Positions 43,523 through 56,981 of a stretch of 64,000 bases of DNA are shown one piece after another. The notes below the pieces were generated by a model. It was not told the DNA's origin. It saw nothing but the letters and a program-made list of their open reading frames with translations, and searched no databases. Positions within the stretch are counted from its first letter, which is position 1. The number at the start of each line of letters is the position of its first letter. Both the position numbers and the translations under genes were made by a program. This DNA is from Roseitranquillus sediminis (lineage in GTDB: Bacteria; Pseudomonadota; Alphaproteobacteria; Rhodobacterales; Rhodobacteraceae), in NCBI RefSeq assembly GCF_016918935.1, contig NZ_JAFFOB010000007.1, positions 186,001 to 250,000 of the forward strand. Reading direction: 5' to 3'.

Positions 43523-46006
43523 ATGAGCGATACAGACGGCAAGAAGACACTCGGCTTGCGTGGCGGTCCGCGGTCCGGCTCGGTCAAGCAGAGCTTCAGC
43601 CATGGCCGGACGAAGAACGTCGTCGTCGAGACCAAGCGCAAGCGGGTCGTGGTACCTAAGCCCGGGGCTGAGAAGGCCGGCGCTACTGGCGGCTCCACCC
43701 CACGGGTGTCGAGCGATCCGGCGAAGCGGCCAGCGGGAATCAGCGAGGCCGAACTTGAGCGGCGCATGAAGGCGCTGGCCGCGGCGAAGGCGCGCGAGGC
43801 CGACGAGGCCGAGCAGCGCCGTGCCGAGGAGCAAGCCCGCGCCGAGGAGCGCGAACGGCGTCGCGCCGAGGCGGAAGCGAAGGAACGCGAAGAGCGCGAG
43901 CGTGAGGAGCGCGCGCGCCAGAAGGCCGAGGAGGAAGAGCGCCAGAAGGCCGAGGCCGAGGCGCGTGCCCAGCAGGCCGAGGCTGCAGCGGCCGAGCCCG
44001 CCGCAAGCGAGCCGCGCGCCGCGCCCAAGGCGCCGGTCAACCCGCGCAAGGTCGATCGTGAGCGCGACGACCGTCGCGACGTCAAGGGCGGCAAACTCGG
44101 CGGCGGCGACCGGCGCACCGGCAAGCTCACGCTGAACCAGGCGCTCTCGGGTGAGGGCGGGCGGCAGCGTTCGCTCGCCGCGATGAAGCGCAAGCAGGAG
44201 CGTCAGCGTCAGAAGGCGATGGGTGGGCGCCAGCAGCGCGAGAAGGTCATGCGCGACGTCCAGCTGCCCGAAGCGATCACCGTACAGGAACTGGCCAACC
44301 GCATGGCAGAGCGCGTGGCCGACGTGGTCAAGGCGCTGATGCAGAACGGCATCATGGCGACCCAGAACCAGACCATCGACGCCGATACCGCCCAACTCAT
44401 CATCGAGGACTTCGGCCACAAGGTCGTGCGCGTCAGCGCCTCCGATGTGGAGCAGGTGATCGACACCGTCGGCGACAAGCCCGAGGACCTCCGCCCGCGG
44501 CCACCGGTCGTGACCGTGATGGGGCACGTCGACCACGGCAAGACCTCACTTCTGGACGCGATCCGCAAAGCCAAGGTGGTGGCGGGCGAAGCTGGCGGCA
44601 TCACGCAGCACATCGGCGCCTATCAGGTCACGACCGACGACGGCGCGACGCTGACGTTTCTTGATACGCCCGGCCATGCCGCCTTTACCTCAATGCGGGC
44701 GCGGGGCGCGCAGGTCACCGATATCGTGATCCTCGTCGTCGCCGCGGATGACGCGGTGATGCCGCAGACGGTCGAGGCGATCAACCACGCCAAGGCAGCG
44801 GGCGTGCCGATGATCGTGGCGATCAACAAGATTGACAGGCCGGCGGCGAATCCGACGAAAGTCCGGACCGACCTGCTGCAGCACGAGGTGGTAGTGGAGA
44901 AGATGTCGGGCGACGTGCTCGATGTAGAGGTCTCCGCGATCAATGGCACCGGGCTCGACTCGCTTCTCGAGGCGATCGCGCTGCAGGCCGAGGTACTGGA
45001 GCTGCAGGCCAACCCGAACCGGGCGGCGCAGGGCGCGGTGATCGAGGCGCAGCTCGACGTGGGTCGCGGCCCCGTCGCAACCGTGCTCGTCCAGAACGGC
45101 ACGCTGAAGCGCGGCGACATCTTCGTCGTGGGCGAGCAGTGGGGCAAGGTCCGTGCTCTCGTCAACGACAAGGGCGAGCGCGTCAACGAAGCCGGTCCTT
45201 CGGTGCCGGTCGAGGTGCTCGGCCTCAATGGTACGCCTGAGGCGGGCGACGTCCTGAACGTGGTCGAGACCGAGGCGCAGGCACGCGAGATCGCGGAGTA
45301 CCGCGCAAATGCCGCGAAGGACAAACGCGCTGCCGCCGGCGCCGCGACGACGCTTGAGCAACTGATGGCGAACGCCAAGGCGAGCGAGAACGTCACAGAG
45401 ATGCCGATCCTCGTGAAGGCCGACGTGCAGGGCTCGGCCGAGGCGATTGTTCAGGCGATGGAGAAGATCGGCAACGAGGAGGTTCGCGTCCGCGTTCTTC
45501 ACTACGGCGTCGGCGCCATCACCGAGACTGATGTGGGGCTCGCCGAGGCATCGGGCGCGCCGATAATCGGCTTCAACGTCCGCGCCAATGCTTCCGCGCG
45601 CAACACCGCCAACCAGAAGAGCGTCGAGATCCGGTACTATTCGGTGATCTACGACCTGGTGGATGACGTGAAGGCAGCGGCGTCCGGCCTGCTCAGCGCC
45701 GAGGTTCGCGAGAACTTCATCGGCTATGCCGAGATCAAGGAAGTCTTCAGGGTCTCCAACGTCGGCAAAGTAGCGGGTTGCCTCGTCACCGAGGGCGTGG
45801 CGCGCCGGTCGGCCGGCGTGCGCCTCCTGCGCGACAACGTCGTGATCCACGAGGGCACGCTGAAGACGCTGAAGCGCTTCAAGGACGAGGTGTCCGAGGT
45901 GCAGTCCGGCCAGGAATGCGGCATGGCCTTTGAAAACTACGAGGACATCCGCGCGGGCGACGTCATCGAGATCTTCGAGCGCGAAGAGGTCGAGCGGACG
46001 CTCTGA
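43523..46006 (+). CDS. infB: Translation initiation factor IF-2
   Basis: An 827-residue GTPase that brings initiator tRNA to the ribosome. The N-terminus ([20 protein letters not shown]) is the alphaproteobacterial IF2 start. Residues of about 75-175 form a charged Ala/Glu/Arg-rich helix. The IF2_N module ([21 protein letters not shown]) precedes the G domain, with G1 GHVDHGKT, G3 DTPGHAAF and G4 NKID. C1/C2 domains end the protein. It is the last gene of the operon and is followed by a strong terminator; rbfA, often next in other genomes, is absent here. Confidence 0.97.
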   Translation: MSDTDGKKTLGLRGGPRSGSVKQSFSHGRTKNVVVETKRKRVVVPKPGAEKAGATGGSTPRVSSDPAKRPAGISEAELERRMKALAAAKAREADEAEQRRAEEQARAEERERRRAEAEAKEREEREREERARQKAEEEERQKAEAEARAQQAEAAAAEPAASEPRAAPKAPVNPRKVDRERDDRRDVKGGKLGGGDRRTGKLTLNQALSGEGGRQRSLAAMKRKQERQRQKAMGGRQQREKVMRDVQLPEAITVQELANRMAERVADVVKALMQNGIMATQNQTIDADTAQLIIEDFGHKVVRVSASDVEQVIDTVGDKPEDLRPRPPVVTVMGHVDHGKTSLLDAIRKAKVVAGEAGGITQHIGAYQVTTDDGATLTFLDTPGHAAFTSMRARGAQVTDIVILVVAADDAVMPQTVEAINHAKAAGVPMIVAINKIDRPAANPTKVRTDLLQHEVVVEKMSGDVLDVEVSAINGTGLDSLLEAIALQAEVLELQANPNRAAQGAVIEAQLDVGRGPVATVLVQNGTLKRGDIFVVGEQWGKVRALVNDKGERVNEAGPSVPVEVLGLNGTPEAGDVLNVVETEAQAREIAEYRANAAKDKRAAAGAATTLEQLMANAKASENVTEMPILVKADVQGSAEAIVQAMEKIGNEEVRVRVLHYGVGAITETDVGLAEASGAPIIGFNVRANASARNTANQKSVEIRYYSVIYDLVDDVKAAASGLLSAEVRENFIGYAEIKEVFRVSNVGKVAGCLVTEGVARRSAGVRLLRDNVVIHEGTLKTLKRFKDEVSEVQSGQECGMAFENYEDIRAGDVIEIFEREEVERTL

Positions 46007-46017
46007 CGGGAAAAGTG

Positions 46018-46043
46018 AAAGGGACGGCGCCAGCCGTCCCTTT
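46018..46043 (+). terminator. Intrinsic terminator after infB
   Basis: An eight-base GC stem GGGACGGC/GCCGTCCC with loop GCCA is extended by AAA/TTT to eleven pairs. It starts 12 bases after the infB stop. The A and T flanks could let it work in both directions; the gene on the other strand ends about 30 bp away. Confidence 0.85.
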
Positions 46044-46073
46044 CAACTCGTGTCCATGTGCCTGTGCCGGGGG

Positions 46074-46208
46074 TCAGGCAGTTCCGCCGACGGGCACGCC
46101 CTTGAAGACGTGAGCCCCAACCTTCACGGCGACCTTCCCATCCGCAAGATTGCGAACGAAGATCCCCTGAACCGAAACACAGCTCCCGATGATGATCGTG
46201 CGCAGCAT
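46074..46208 (-). CDS. Small conserved-looking protein of 44 residues
   Basis: ATG 46208 has GGAGA seven bases upstream and opens a frame of 44 codons, starting MLRTIIIGSCVSVQGIFVRN and ending GAHVFKGVPVGGTA. It has a hydrophobic first third, one Cys and alternating Val/Gly strands (DGKVAVKVGAHVF), like a small beta-rich domain. I recall similar short hypothetical proteins in related bacteria but cannot search. It stands alone between infB and mutT, with its own AT-richer upstream region. Function unknown; a longer in-frame version from 46271 is less likely. Confidence 0.65.
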   Translation of the reverse strand: MLRTIIIGSCVSVQGIFVRNLADGKVAVKVGAHVFKGVPVGGTA

Positions 46209-46263
46209 TCTTGCTCTCCATGGGTCGTCCACCTTCAGTATGAAGGCGGAGTTTTCACAAATC

Positions 46264-46277
46264 ACTAACAAATTAGT
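46264..46277. promoter_or_regulatory. Palindrome upstream of the 44-residue ORF
   Basis: ACTAA and TTAGT are separated by CAAA, in an AT-rich patch 56 bases before the small ORF start. It may be an operator or part of the promoter; no regulator can be named. Confidence 0.35.
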
Positions 46278-46340
46278 CGCAAAGCCGACACTGTTGCCGA
46301 GATATCAGGCAATCAGTCATCTTGCTGAACCTGTACTTCG

Positions 46341-46739
46341 TCAGAGCCAGTCGCGCAGGATCGGGATCAGCGGCAGATCTGCGGGCGGCATCGCATATCC
46401 GCTCATGTCAGTAGGTCGCACCCATCGCAAGGTCTGCCCCTCACGCCCGTGCGGCTGACCCTGCCAGCGGCGGCACGCGAAGAGCGGCATGAGAAGGTGG
46501 AAATGCTCGTACTCGTGCGAGGCGAAAGCCAGCGGCGCCAGGCAGCTCTGCCAGGTTTCGACCCCGAGCTCCTCCCGCAATTCGCGCATCAGTGCGGCTT
46601 CCGGCGTCTCGCCGCGCTCGACCTTGCCGCCAGGAAATTCCCACAGGCCGGCCAGTGGCTTGTCCTCAGGCCGCTGGCTCAAGAGCACGCGGCCGTCCGC
46701 GTCAATCAGCGCGACGGCCGACACGAGAAGAAGATTCAT
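46341..46739 (-). CDS. mutT: 8-oxo-dGTP diphosphatase MutT
   Basis: A 132-residue Nudix hydrolase that removes oxidised dGTP and so prevents A-to-C mutations. The Nudix box is complete: GKVERGETPEAALMRELREELGV, with the REx2EE glutamates. The FPGG sequence precedes it and YEHFHLLMPLFACRRWQG is typical of MutT. The start ATG 46739 overlaps the argJ stop (ATGA), a pairing that is common in Rhodobacterales. Confidence 0.93.
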   Translation of the reverse strand: MNLLLVSAVALIDADGRVLLSQRPEDKPLAGLWEFPGGKVERGETPEAALMRELREELGVETWQSCLAPLAFASHEYEHFHLLMPLFACRRWQGQPHGREGQTLRWVRPTDMSGYAMPPADLPLIPILRDWL

Positions 46740-47995
46740 GAACGGTAGTCGGCGTTGATCTCGATGTAGCGCTGCGTCAGGTCGCAGGTCCACATTGTGG
46801 CGGCACCGCCGCCGAGTCCCAGGTCCACACCGATCACCAGCTCGCTGCGCTTCATGTAGACGGCGCCAATCTCCTCGCGGTAGCTGGGGGAGATCCAGCC
46901 GTTCTCGGCCACCACCGAATCGCCGAAGCGGATCGACAGCCGGTCACGATCGGCTTCCGCGCCGGACTTGCCCACCGCCATGACGATCCGTCCCCAGTTC
47001 GGATCCTCACCGGCGATGGCCGTCTTGACGAGGGGCGAGTTGGCGATGGCAGATGCCACCTTGCGCGCGTCTGCGTCACTGCGCGCTCCGGTCACGGCGA
47101 CCTCAACGAACTTCGTCGCGCCCTCGCCGTCGCGCACGATCTGATGCGCAAGATCGCGCATGACGTTGTGCAGCGCCTGGGCGAAGGCTCGGCCGGCCTC
47201 GGAGCCCTGTTCGGAGATCATCGGCGCGCCGCTCTGTCCCGTGGCCGCGCACAGCACGGTGTCGGACGTCGAGGTGTCACCGTCGACGGAGATCGCGTTG
47301 AAGGTCGTGTCGTTGGCGGCCGACAGGATCGCCTGCAACGTCGACCGCTCTACCGCTGCATCGGTGAAGACGTAGGCGAGCATGGTGGCCATGTCCGGCG
47401 CAATCATGCCGGAGCCCTTGGCAATGCCGGCAATCCTGACGGTGGTGCCGTTGATCGCAACCTCCGCCGCGGCGCCCTTGGGAAAGGTGTCAGTGGTCAT
47501 GATCGCGCGGGCGGCTTCGCCCAGCGACGCTTCGTCCAACGCCTCCGCGAGCTCGTCCATGACGGCCTCGATCCGCTCTGCGGGCAGCGGCTCGCCGATG
47601 ACGCCCGTCGAGCAGGTGAAGACTCTCTCCGCCGCCGTGCCGAGACGGCGCGCCGCGGCTTCGGCGACACGCGATACGGCCGCCACGCCTGTGGCGCCGG
47701 TAAAGGCGTTGGCGTTGCCCGAGTTCACCACGATCGCCGCGCCGTCCGCAGCCGTGCTCCCGATCTTCGCCTCACAATCGAGAACCGGCGCGGCGCGGGT
47801 AGCCGAGCGCGTGAAGACGCCGGCGACGGTCGTGCCGGCGGCGAGCGCGCAAAGCATGACGTCGGTGCGCCCCTTGTAGCGGACCCCCGCCTGCGCCACG
47901 GCAAACCGGGCCCCCGCGATGACCGGCAGGTCCGGAAAAGTCCCAGGTGCCAGCGGCGAAACCGCCGCCGACGCCTTTACCTTCGCGTCGGCCAT
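46736..47995 (-). CDS. argJ: Bifunctional glutamate N-acetyltransferase / amino-acid acetyltransferase
   Basis: A 419-residue enzyme of arginine synthesis. It moves the acetyl group from N-acetylornithine to glutamate, and some forms also use acetyl-CoA. The precursor cuts itself before the Thr nucleophile in APDMATMLAYVFTDA to give alpha and beta chains. VNSGNANAFTG, FTCSTGVIGEPLP and GEDPNWGRIVMAVG are other family motifs. The gene begins seven bases after the parvulin stop, on the same strand. Confidence 0.95.
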   Translation of the reverse strand: MADAKVKASAAVSPLAPGTFPDLPVIAGARFAVAQAGVRYKGRTDVMLCALAAGTTVAGVFTRSATRAAPVLDCEAKIGSTAADGAAIVVNSGNANAFTGATGVAAVSRVAEAAARRLGTAAERVFTCSTGVIGEPLPAERIEAVMDELAEALDEASLGEAARAIMTTDTFPKGAAAEVAINGTTVRIAGIAKGSGMIAPDMATMLAYVFTDAAVERSTLQAILSAANDTTFNAISVDGDTSTSDTVLCAATGQSGAPMISEQGSEAGRAFAQALHNVMRDLAHQIVRDGEGATKFVEVAVTGARSDADARKVASAIANSPLVKTAIAGEDPNWGRIVMAVGKSGAEADRDRLSIRFGDSVVAENGWISPSYREEIGAVYMKRSELVIGVDLGLGGGAATMWTCDLTQRYIEINADYRS

Positions 47996-48002
47996 GTCCG
48001 CG

Positions 48003-48887
48003 TCAGTCGAGAAGCGTCGTGTCGTTCAGCACGCTCGGATCGATACCCGAGACGTCCTGCCGCTCGACCTCGGCGCCTGAAATCGCCTGGTCCACCGTCT
48101 GCTGCACCGCGTCCATCTGGATCTGCTGCGCCAGCGTCGAACTCGCCTCTTCCAGCGATGGCGGCGTCTGCTCGCGCTGCTCGTTAAGCTTCACGAGGTG
48201 CCAGCCGAATTGCGTCTGCACCGGCTCCGAGACCTCGCCGGCCTCGAGGTCCGCAACCGCTTCCTCGAATTCGGGCACCATCATGCCGGGACCGAACCAG
48301 CCAAGCTCGCCACCACTGGGGCCCGAGGGACCAGTGGAATGCTCCTGCGCGAGTTGTGCGAAGTCCGCGCCCTCCTCCAGCTGCGTCTTCAGCTGCCGGG
48401 CCTCCTCCTCGGTCTCCACGAGGATGTGCGAGGCGTTGTACTCCGGGGTGGGCTCGGCGTCGGCATAGGTGGCGTCGTAGGCCTGCTGCAGCGCCTCGTC
48501 AGTGATCGACGCCTGCACGGCCGAGGCCAGCACCTCGTTCGCCATCAGTGCGCGCCGCTCGTTCTCGACGACGAGCTCGACCCGCTGCGACGCGCTCTCC
48601 GCCTGCTGCGACAGCGCCTCCTGCTGGATCAGCTGGTCGAGCACACCCTGGAACAGCTGATCTTGAGGAATCTGGTTGTACTGCTCGGGCAGGCGGCTGC
48701 GCATGGCAATCATATGGCCGAGGGTGATGTCGGTGCCGCCCACCGTGGCCACAACCGTCGACGGGTCGGCGCTTGCACCAGCCTCGGGAGCGGGAGACGT
48801 CGCTCCGGCCGCGTCCTGGGCGGCCGCGGGAAGGCCGAACGTCAGGCAAAGGGCCGAGGTCAGTGCGAGTCGTGTCAGTCGGGTCAT
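48003..48887 (-). CDS. Parvulin-type peptidyl-prolyl isomerase, periplasmic
   Basis: A 294-residue chaperone/isomerase with a signal peptide (MTRLTRLALTSALCLTFGLPAAAQ), then an acidic linker, a helical SurA/PrsA-like N-domain and one PpiC rotamase domain. The rotamase landmarks are ASHILVETEEEA, GGELGWFGPGMMVPEFEEAV and VQTQFGWHLVKL. It probably assists folding of exported proteins. It is divergent from secA with a gap of about 160 bp that holds the secA promoter, a functional match with protein export. Confidence 0.92.
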   Translation of the reverse strand: MTRLTRLALTSALCLTFGLPAAAQDAAGATSPAPEAGASADPSTVVATVGGTDITLGHMIAMRSRLPEQYNQIPQDQLFQGVLDQLIQQEALSQQAESASQRVELVVENERRALMANEVLASAVQASITDEALQQAYDATYADAEPTPEYNASHILVETEEEARQLKTQLEEGADFAQLAQEHSTGPSGPSGGELGWFGPGMMVPEFEEAVADLEAGEVSEPVQTQFGWHLVKLNEQREQTPPSLEEASSTLAQQIQMDAVQQTVDQAISGAEVERQDVSGIDPSVLNDTTLLD

Positions 48888-48918
48888 CAGCTTCCTCCGG
48901 GTCGCGCGGGGCGCGACG

Positions 48919-48946
48919 TTGACAGTGTCAGGTGGCCCCCTTAAAT
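48919..48946 (+). promoter_or_regulatory. Candidate sigma-70 promoter for secA
   Basis: A perfect TTGACA at 48919-48924 is followed after 16 bp by TTAAAT at 48941-48946. It lies about 100 bp upstream of the secA ATG and points toward it. Confidence 0.65.
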
Positions 48947-48967
48947 CGCGATAGTTCGCGAGGGGGC
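48935..48967. promoter_or_regulatory. Inverted repeat overlapping the secA -10 element
   Basis: GCCCCCT (48935-48941) pairs with AGGGGGC (48961-48967), and inside it CGCGA pairs with TCGCG around a TAGT loop. The repeat covers the -10 box and the start region, so it may be an operator or an RNA structure at the 5' end of the transcript. Confidence 0.45.
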
Positions 48968-49046
48968 GCGTTTCCGGCGTTTCTATGGTGCCGGCCCGGA
49001 CGGGGCAAGCGGCGTCGCCCTCACCATCCCGTCAGGCGGAGACGAA

Positions 49047-51740
<2,694 letters not shown>

Positions 51741-51743
51741 GCT

Positions 51744-52119
51744 TCATTTGCCGCGGCCGAGCGCCTTGAGCGCGATGCGGGCGGACTTGACCTCGGCTGC
51801 GTGGATCAGGCTTCGGGGCAGCTCGCCGCCTTCGGAACGATCGGGCGTCGCCAGGCTCTCGACCCGCTGCGACTGCAACATCTGATCCTCGTGGCCGTAC
51901 GTCTCGTCCTTTGCAATCGCAAGCGCGAGGCCGCCAGCTCCTTCGATGCAGCCGAACGCCTGCAGGTCCGAGGCGCTGTCGCCGACATCTATCATCTGGT
52001 TGAACGGAGCGTGCCGCTCACTCCTCGACACATCAACCCATCCACCGCCAAGCCGCGAGGGTCCGGTCGAAGTCGAAGACCAACATCATGCGGGGGACGT
52101 AGAGACGGGTGGCAGTCAT
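51744..52119 (-). pseudogene. Decayed HAD-family phosphatase
   Basis: ATG 52119, with GGAG just upstream, opens MTATRLYVPRMMLVFDFDRT and then LAAWRWMG before a stop at 52033. VFDFDRTLA is HAD motif I with both catalytic Asp. In another frame, from about 52010, comes APFNQMIDVGDSASDLQAF (motif IV, metal Asp pair) and a normal-looking C-terminus that ends RIALKALGRGK. The cap and central domain, about 170 residues, are missing, and the two ends are out of frame. Intact relatives would be about 280-300 residues. The gene is surely not functional as a phosphatase unless the sequence is wrong. Confidence 0.8.
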
Positions 52120-52173
52120 TGGCGCTCCGCGTCTCGCGATGAGACTAGGACGCGGCACCAGCCGTGCCAGTTT

Positions 52174-52914
52174 TCAGATCAGGCCGGCGCTGCGAAACGA
52201 CAGCTCCCGCGATTTTCCCACGATCAGATGGTCGTGCAGGACGATGCCAAGGGCATCGGCCGCATCGCGCACCCGGTGGGTCATCGCGACGTCAGCCTCC
52301 GACGGCGTCGGGTCGCCCGATGGGTGGTTGTGCACGAGAATCAACGCCGACGCATTCAGCTCCAGCGCCCGTTTGACGACCTCGCGCGGATAGACGGGTA
52401 CGTGATCGACCGTGCCCCGCGCCTGCTCCTCGTCGGCGATGAGCACATTCTTGCGGTCGAGGAACAGCACGCGAAACTGCTCCGTCTCCCGGTGCGCCAT
52501 GGCCGTGTGGCAGTAGTCGACGAGCGCGCTCCACGACGACATGACGGGGCGTCCGATCACCCGGCTGCGCGCCATTCGGTGCGCAGCCGCCTCCACCACC
52601 TTCAGCTCCAGCGCCACCGCGTCGCCCGCGCCCGGCACCGCACGGAGCCGGTCGAGCGGCGCGGCGATGACCCGATTGAAATCGCCGAAGGTCTCGATCA
52701 GCCGCCGCGCAAGCGGCTTCACGTCCTGCCGCGGGATGGCCCGGAACAGCACCAGCTCCAGAAGCTCGTAATCGGGCATTGCCGCGGCGCCGCCGCTCAG
52801 AAATCGCTCGCGAAGACGCTTTCGGTGGTCGCGCATGTAGGATGGCAATCGTGCCGCCCCCTCGCCCGCCACCTCCTCGTTCTCGCCGAAGAGGCCGTGA
52901 GCCCGCTCCGTCAC
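52174..52914 (-). CDS. radC: RadC family protein with JAB metalloprotease-like domain
   Basis: A 246-residue protein. The N-terminal helix-hairpin-helix part ([43 protein letters not shown]) precedes the JAB/MPN domain with [15 protein letters not shown] and the metal motif [14 protein letters not shown]. It was once described as a DNA repair protein; that role is now doubted and the function is unclear. Start is GTG 52914, seven bases after the dnaJ stop, so it may be cotranscribed with dnaKJ. Confidence 0.93.
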   Translation of the reverse strand: MTERAHGLFGENEEVAGEGAARLPSYMRDHRKRLRERFLSGGAAAMPDYELLELVLFRAIPRQDVKPLARRLIETFGDFNRVIAAPLDRLRAVPGAGDAVALELKVVEAAAHRMARSRVIGRPVMSSWSALVDYCHTAMAHRETEQFRVLFLDRKNVLIADEEQARGTVDHVPVYPREVVKRALELNASALILVHNHPSGDPTPSEADVAMTHRVRDAADALGIVLHDHLIVGKSRELSFRSAGLI

Positions 52915-52921
52915 GTCCGCG

Positions 52922-54070
52922 TCACCCCTTCATACCGTCCCAGAAGCTCTTCACCTTCGAGAAGAAGCTTGAGGATTCAGGATTGTTGTCCTCGCTCAGC
53001 CTGTCGAACTCGCGCAGGAGCTCCTTCTGACGCGACGTCAGGTTGACCGGCGTCTCGACCGCCAACTCAATGTACATGTCGCCCTGAGCGCCACCACGCA
53101 GCTGTGGCATGCCCTTGCCGCGCAGGCGCATCTGCCGCCCGGTCTGGCTCCCTGCCGGGACCTTCACTCGGCTGCGCCCGCCGTCGATCGTCGGCACCTC
53201 GACGTCGCCACCCAGCGCGGCATCCGTCATCGATACCGGCACCCGGCAATGCAGGTTCACGCCGTCGCGCCGGAAGAGCGGATGCTCCGTCACCTCGACA
53301 AAGATGTAGAGATCGCCCGCAGGCCCCCCGCGCAGCCCTGCCTCGCCCTCGCCGGCCAGCCTGATGCGGGTGCCGGTCTCAACGCCCGCCGGCACGTTGA
53401 CCGACAATGAGCGCTCGCGCTGCACCCGCCCCTGACCGCCGCATGCACGGCACGGGTTCTTGACGATCTGGCCCAGCCCGCCGCAGGTCGGGCAGGTCCG
53501 CTCGACGGTGAAGAACCCCTGCTGCGCCCGCACCTTGCCCATGCCCGAGCAGGTCGGGCACGTTTGCGGCTCGGCACCGCCCTCGGCGCCGGATCCGTGG
53601 CACGTGTCGCAGGGTACGGATGTCGGAATGCTGATGGTCTTGCGGACGCCGCCATAGGCCTCTTCCAGCGTCACCCGCATGTTGTAGCGCAGGTCGGCAC
53701 CGCGCGTGGCGCGTTGCCCGCCCCGGCCGCGACCGCCCATCATGTCGCCGAAGAGATCATCGAACACGTCCGAGAACGCGCTCGCGAAATCGCCGCCCTG
53801 ATAGGCGCCGCCGCGGGCGCCGGCCCCCATTCCCCCCATGCCGCCGTCGAAGGCGGCGTGGCCGAAGCGGTCGTAGGCGGCCTTCTTCTCGGGGTCCTTC
53901 AGGACCTCGTAGGCCTCGTTCGCTTCCTTGAACTGGGTCTCGGCGTCCGGCGCATCCTTGTTGCGGTCGGGATGGAGCTCCTTGGCCTTCTTGCGATAGG
54001 CCTTCTTGATCTCCTCCTCCGATGCGCCTTTGGCGACCCCGAGGACGTCATAGAAATCGCGTTTCGCCAT
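52922..54070 (-). CDS. dnaJ: Chaperone protein DnaJ
   Basis: A 382-residue type I J-protein that delivers substrates to DnaK and stimulates its ATPase. The J domain (1-70) has the HPD motif in LHPDRNKD; a Gly-rich stretch follows, then four zinc repeats [24 protein letters not shown] and CRACGGQG, and the C-terminal substrate domains. ATG 54070 gives [12 protein letters not shown]. It is 73 bp downstream of dnaK with a hairpin between the two. Confidence 0.97.
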   Translation of the reverse strand: MAKRDFYDVLGVAKGASEEEIKKAYRKKAKELHPDRNKDAPDAETQFKEANEAYEVLKDPEKKAAYDRFGHAAFDGGMGGMGAGARGGAYQGGDFASAFSDVFDDLFGDMMGGRGRGGQRATRGADLRYNMRVTLEEAYGGVRKTISIPTSVPCDTCHGSGAEGGAEPQTCPTCSGMGKVRAQQGFFTVERTCPTCGGLGQIVKNPCRACGGQGRVQRERSLSVNVPAGVETGTRIRLAGEGEAGLRGGPAGDLYIFVEVTEHPLFRRDGVNLHCRVPVSMTDAALGGDVEVPTIDGGRSRVKVPAGSQTGRQMRLRGKGMPQLRGGAQGDMYIELAVETPVNLTSRQKELLREFDRLSEDNNPESSSFFSKVKSFWDGMKG

Positions 54071-54092
54071 AGGCTTGCATGTCTCCGGCAAT

Positions 54093-54127
54093 GGCAAGGG
54101 CCGACCCGTCGCGGGGCCGGCCCTGCC
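54093..54127 (-). other. Hairpin between dnaK and dnaJ
   Basis: GGCAAGGGCCG and CGGCCCTGCC pair with one bulged base, and an inner CCCG/CGGG pair closes the loop. It lies in the 73-bp dnaK-dnaJ gap and may act as a partial terminator or processing site that keeps DnaJ lower than DnaK. No U-run follows. Confidence 0.5.
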
Positions 54128-54143
54128 AACGTCAGGTCACCCC

Positions 54144-56063
<1,920 letters not shown>

Positions 56064-56170
56064 TGCTCTTGTCCTCTCTTCGGCGATGTGTTGGCTGCGG
56101 ACCCGCGGTGCGGCATCCGCCTCCGATCCCAGCCCGCGGGCGACGCCGCTGCCCCGCCCGGGATGCGGGG

Positions 56171-56202
56171 CAGATATAGGAACAGGGTTTTGGGGCTGCA
56201 AG
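56171..56202 (-). promoter_or_regulatory. Heat-shock (sigma-32) promoter of dnaK
   Basis: On the minus strand CTTG (56202-56199) is followed after 18 bp by CCTATATCTG (56180-56171). This fits the alphaproteobacterial sigma-32 consensus CTTG-N17/18-CYTATNTNNG at every fixed position. The start site would be about 100 bases before the dnaK ATG. Confidence 0.8.
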
Positions 56203-56219
56203 CGGACTGATGGATCACC

Positions 56220-56840
56220 ATGATCGCGCCTGAGCTGTCACCGACGCTGACTCTGAACGGCGTCCATGTCTGGAAGGGGTGGCTGACGCCCGACGCGCAG
56301 GCGTCGATGGCGGCGGACATCGCGCAGGTTGCCGAGGCCGCGCCGCCATTCCGCCTGACGACGCGGTGGGGGCGGCAGATGTCGGTCGAAATGACCGCCG
56401 CCGGCCGCTACGGCTGGTTTTCCGACCGCCGGGGTTACCGCTACGTGGACCGCCACCCACAGGGTACCGAATGGCCGCCGATCCCGGCTTCGGTGCTTGC
56501 GGTGTGGCGGGAGCTCGCCGGTACCGAGCGCCAACCCGACTGCTGCCTAGTCAACCGCTATCGAGAGGGTGCGCGAATGGGGCTCCACCAGGATCGCGAC
56601 GAGAGCGACTTCACGCAGCCCGTCCTCTCGATCTCGCTCGGCGACGATGCCCTGTTCCGCGTGGGCGGGACCGAGCGCGGTGATCCCACGCGCAGCGTCT
56701 GGATCGGCTCCGGCGACGTCCTTCGGATCGCAGGCGCTGCCCGGCTGGCCTTCCACGGCGTCGATCGCACTCGCTTCGGCTCCTCCTCCCTCCTCCCCGG
56801 AGGCGGCCGCATCAACCTGACGTTGCGCGTCGTGGATTAG
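56220..56840 (+). CDS. alkB: Alpha-ketoglutarate-dependent DNA/RNA demethylase AlkB
   Basis: A 206-residue Fe(II)/2-oxoglutarate dioxygenase that repairs 1-methyladenine and 3-methylcytosine. The iron ligands are His123 and Asp125 in GLHQDRDE and His179 in LAFHGVDR; 2-oxoglutarate binds the Arg of RINLTLR near the end. The [14 protein letters not shown] segment is a strong AlkB signature. The start at 56220 lies 18 bp from the dnaK -35 element, on the other strand. No Ada gene is near. Confidence 0.93.
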   Translation: MIAPELSPTLTLNGVHVWKGWLTPDAQASMAADIAQVAEAAPPFRLTTRWGRQMSVEMTAAGRYGWFSDRRGYRYVDRHPQGTEWPPIPASVLAVWRELAGTERQPDCCLVNRYREGARMGLHQDRDESDFTQPVLSISLGDDALFRVGGTERGDPTRSVWIGSGDVLRIAGAARLAFHGVDRTRFGSSSLLPGGGRINLTLRVVD

Positions 56841-56981
56841 GCGCCGAAGCGGCACAACTTTGGGCACAAATGGCAGACTTCCGCCCGCAGATGCTGTAGA
56901 GCGGCCGGAAATGAGACCGCCAGTCCGTCGGGCGGCATGATCCGAGCATCCGGCGCTCGGGAGCGGCAAGAGGAGACTGCA

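Noticed and set aside
43750-44010. Highly repetitive charged sequence as a possible separate element
   Set aside because: It is the normal charged helix of IF-2 between the N-terminus and the IF2_N module.
41275-44193. A 972-codon open frame on the minus strand opposite nusA, ylxR and infB
   Set aside because: It is the mirror of high-GC codon use. The plus-strand genes are certain, and the mirror frame has low-complexity Arg/Ser/Leu composition without domains.
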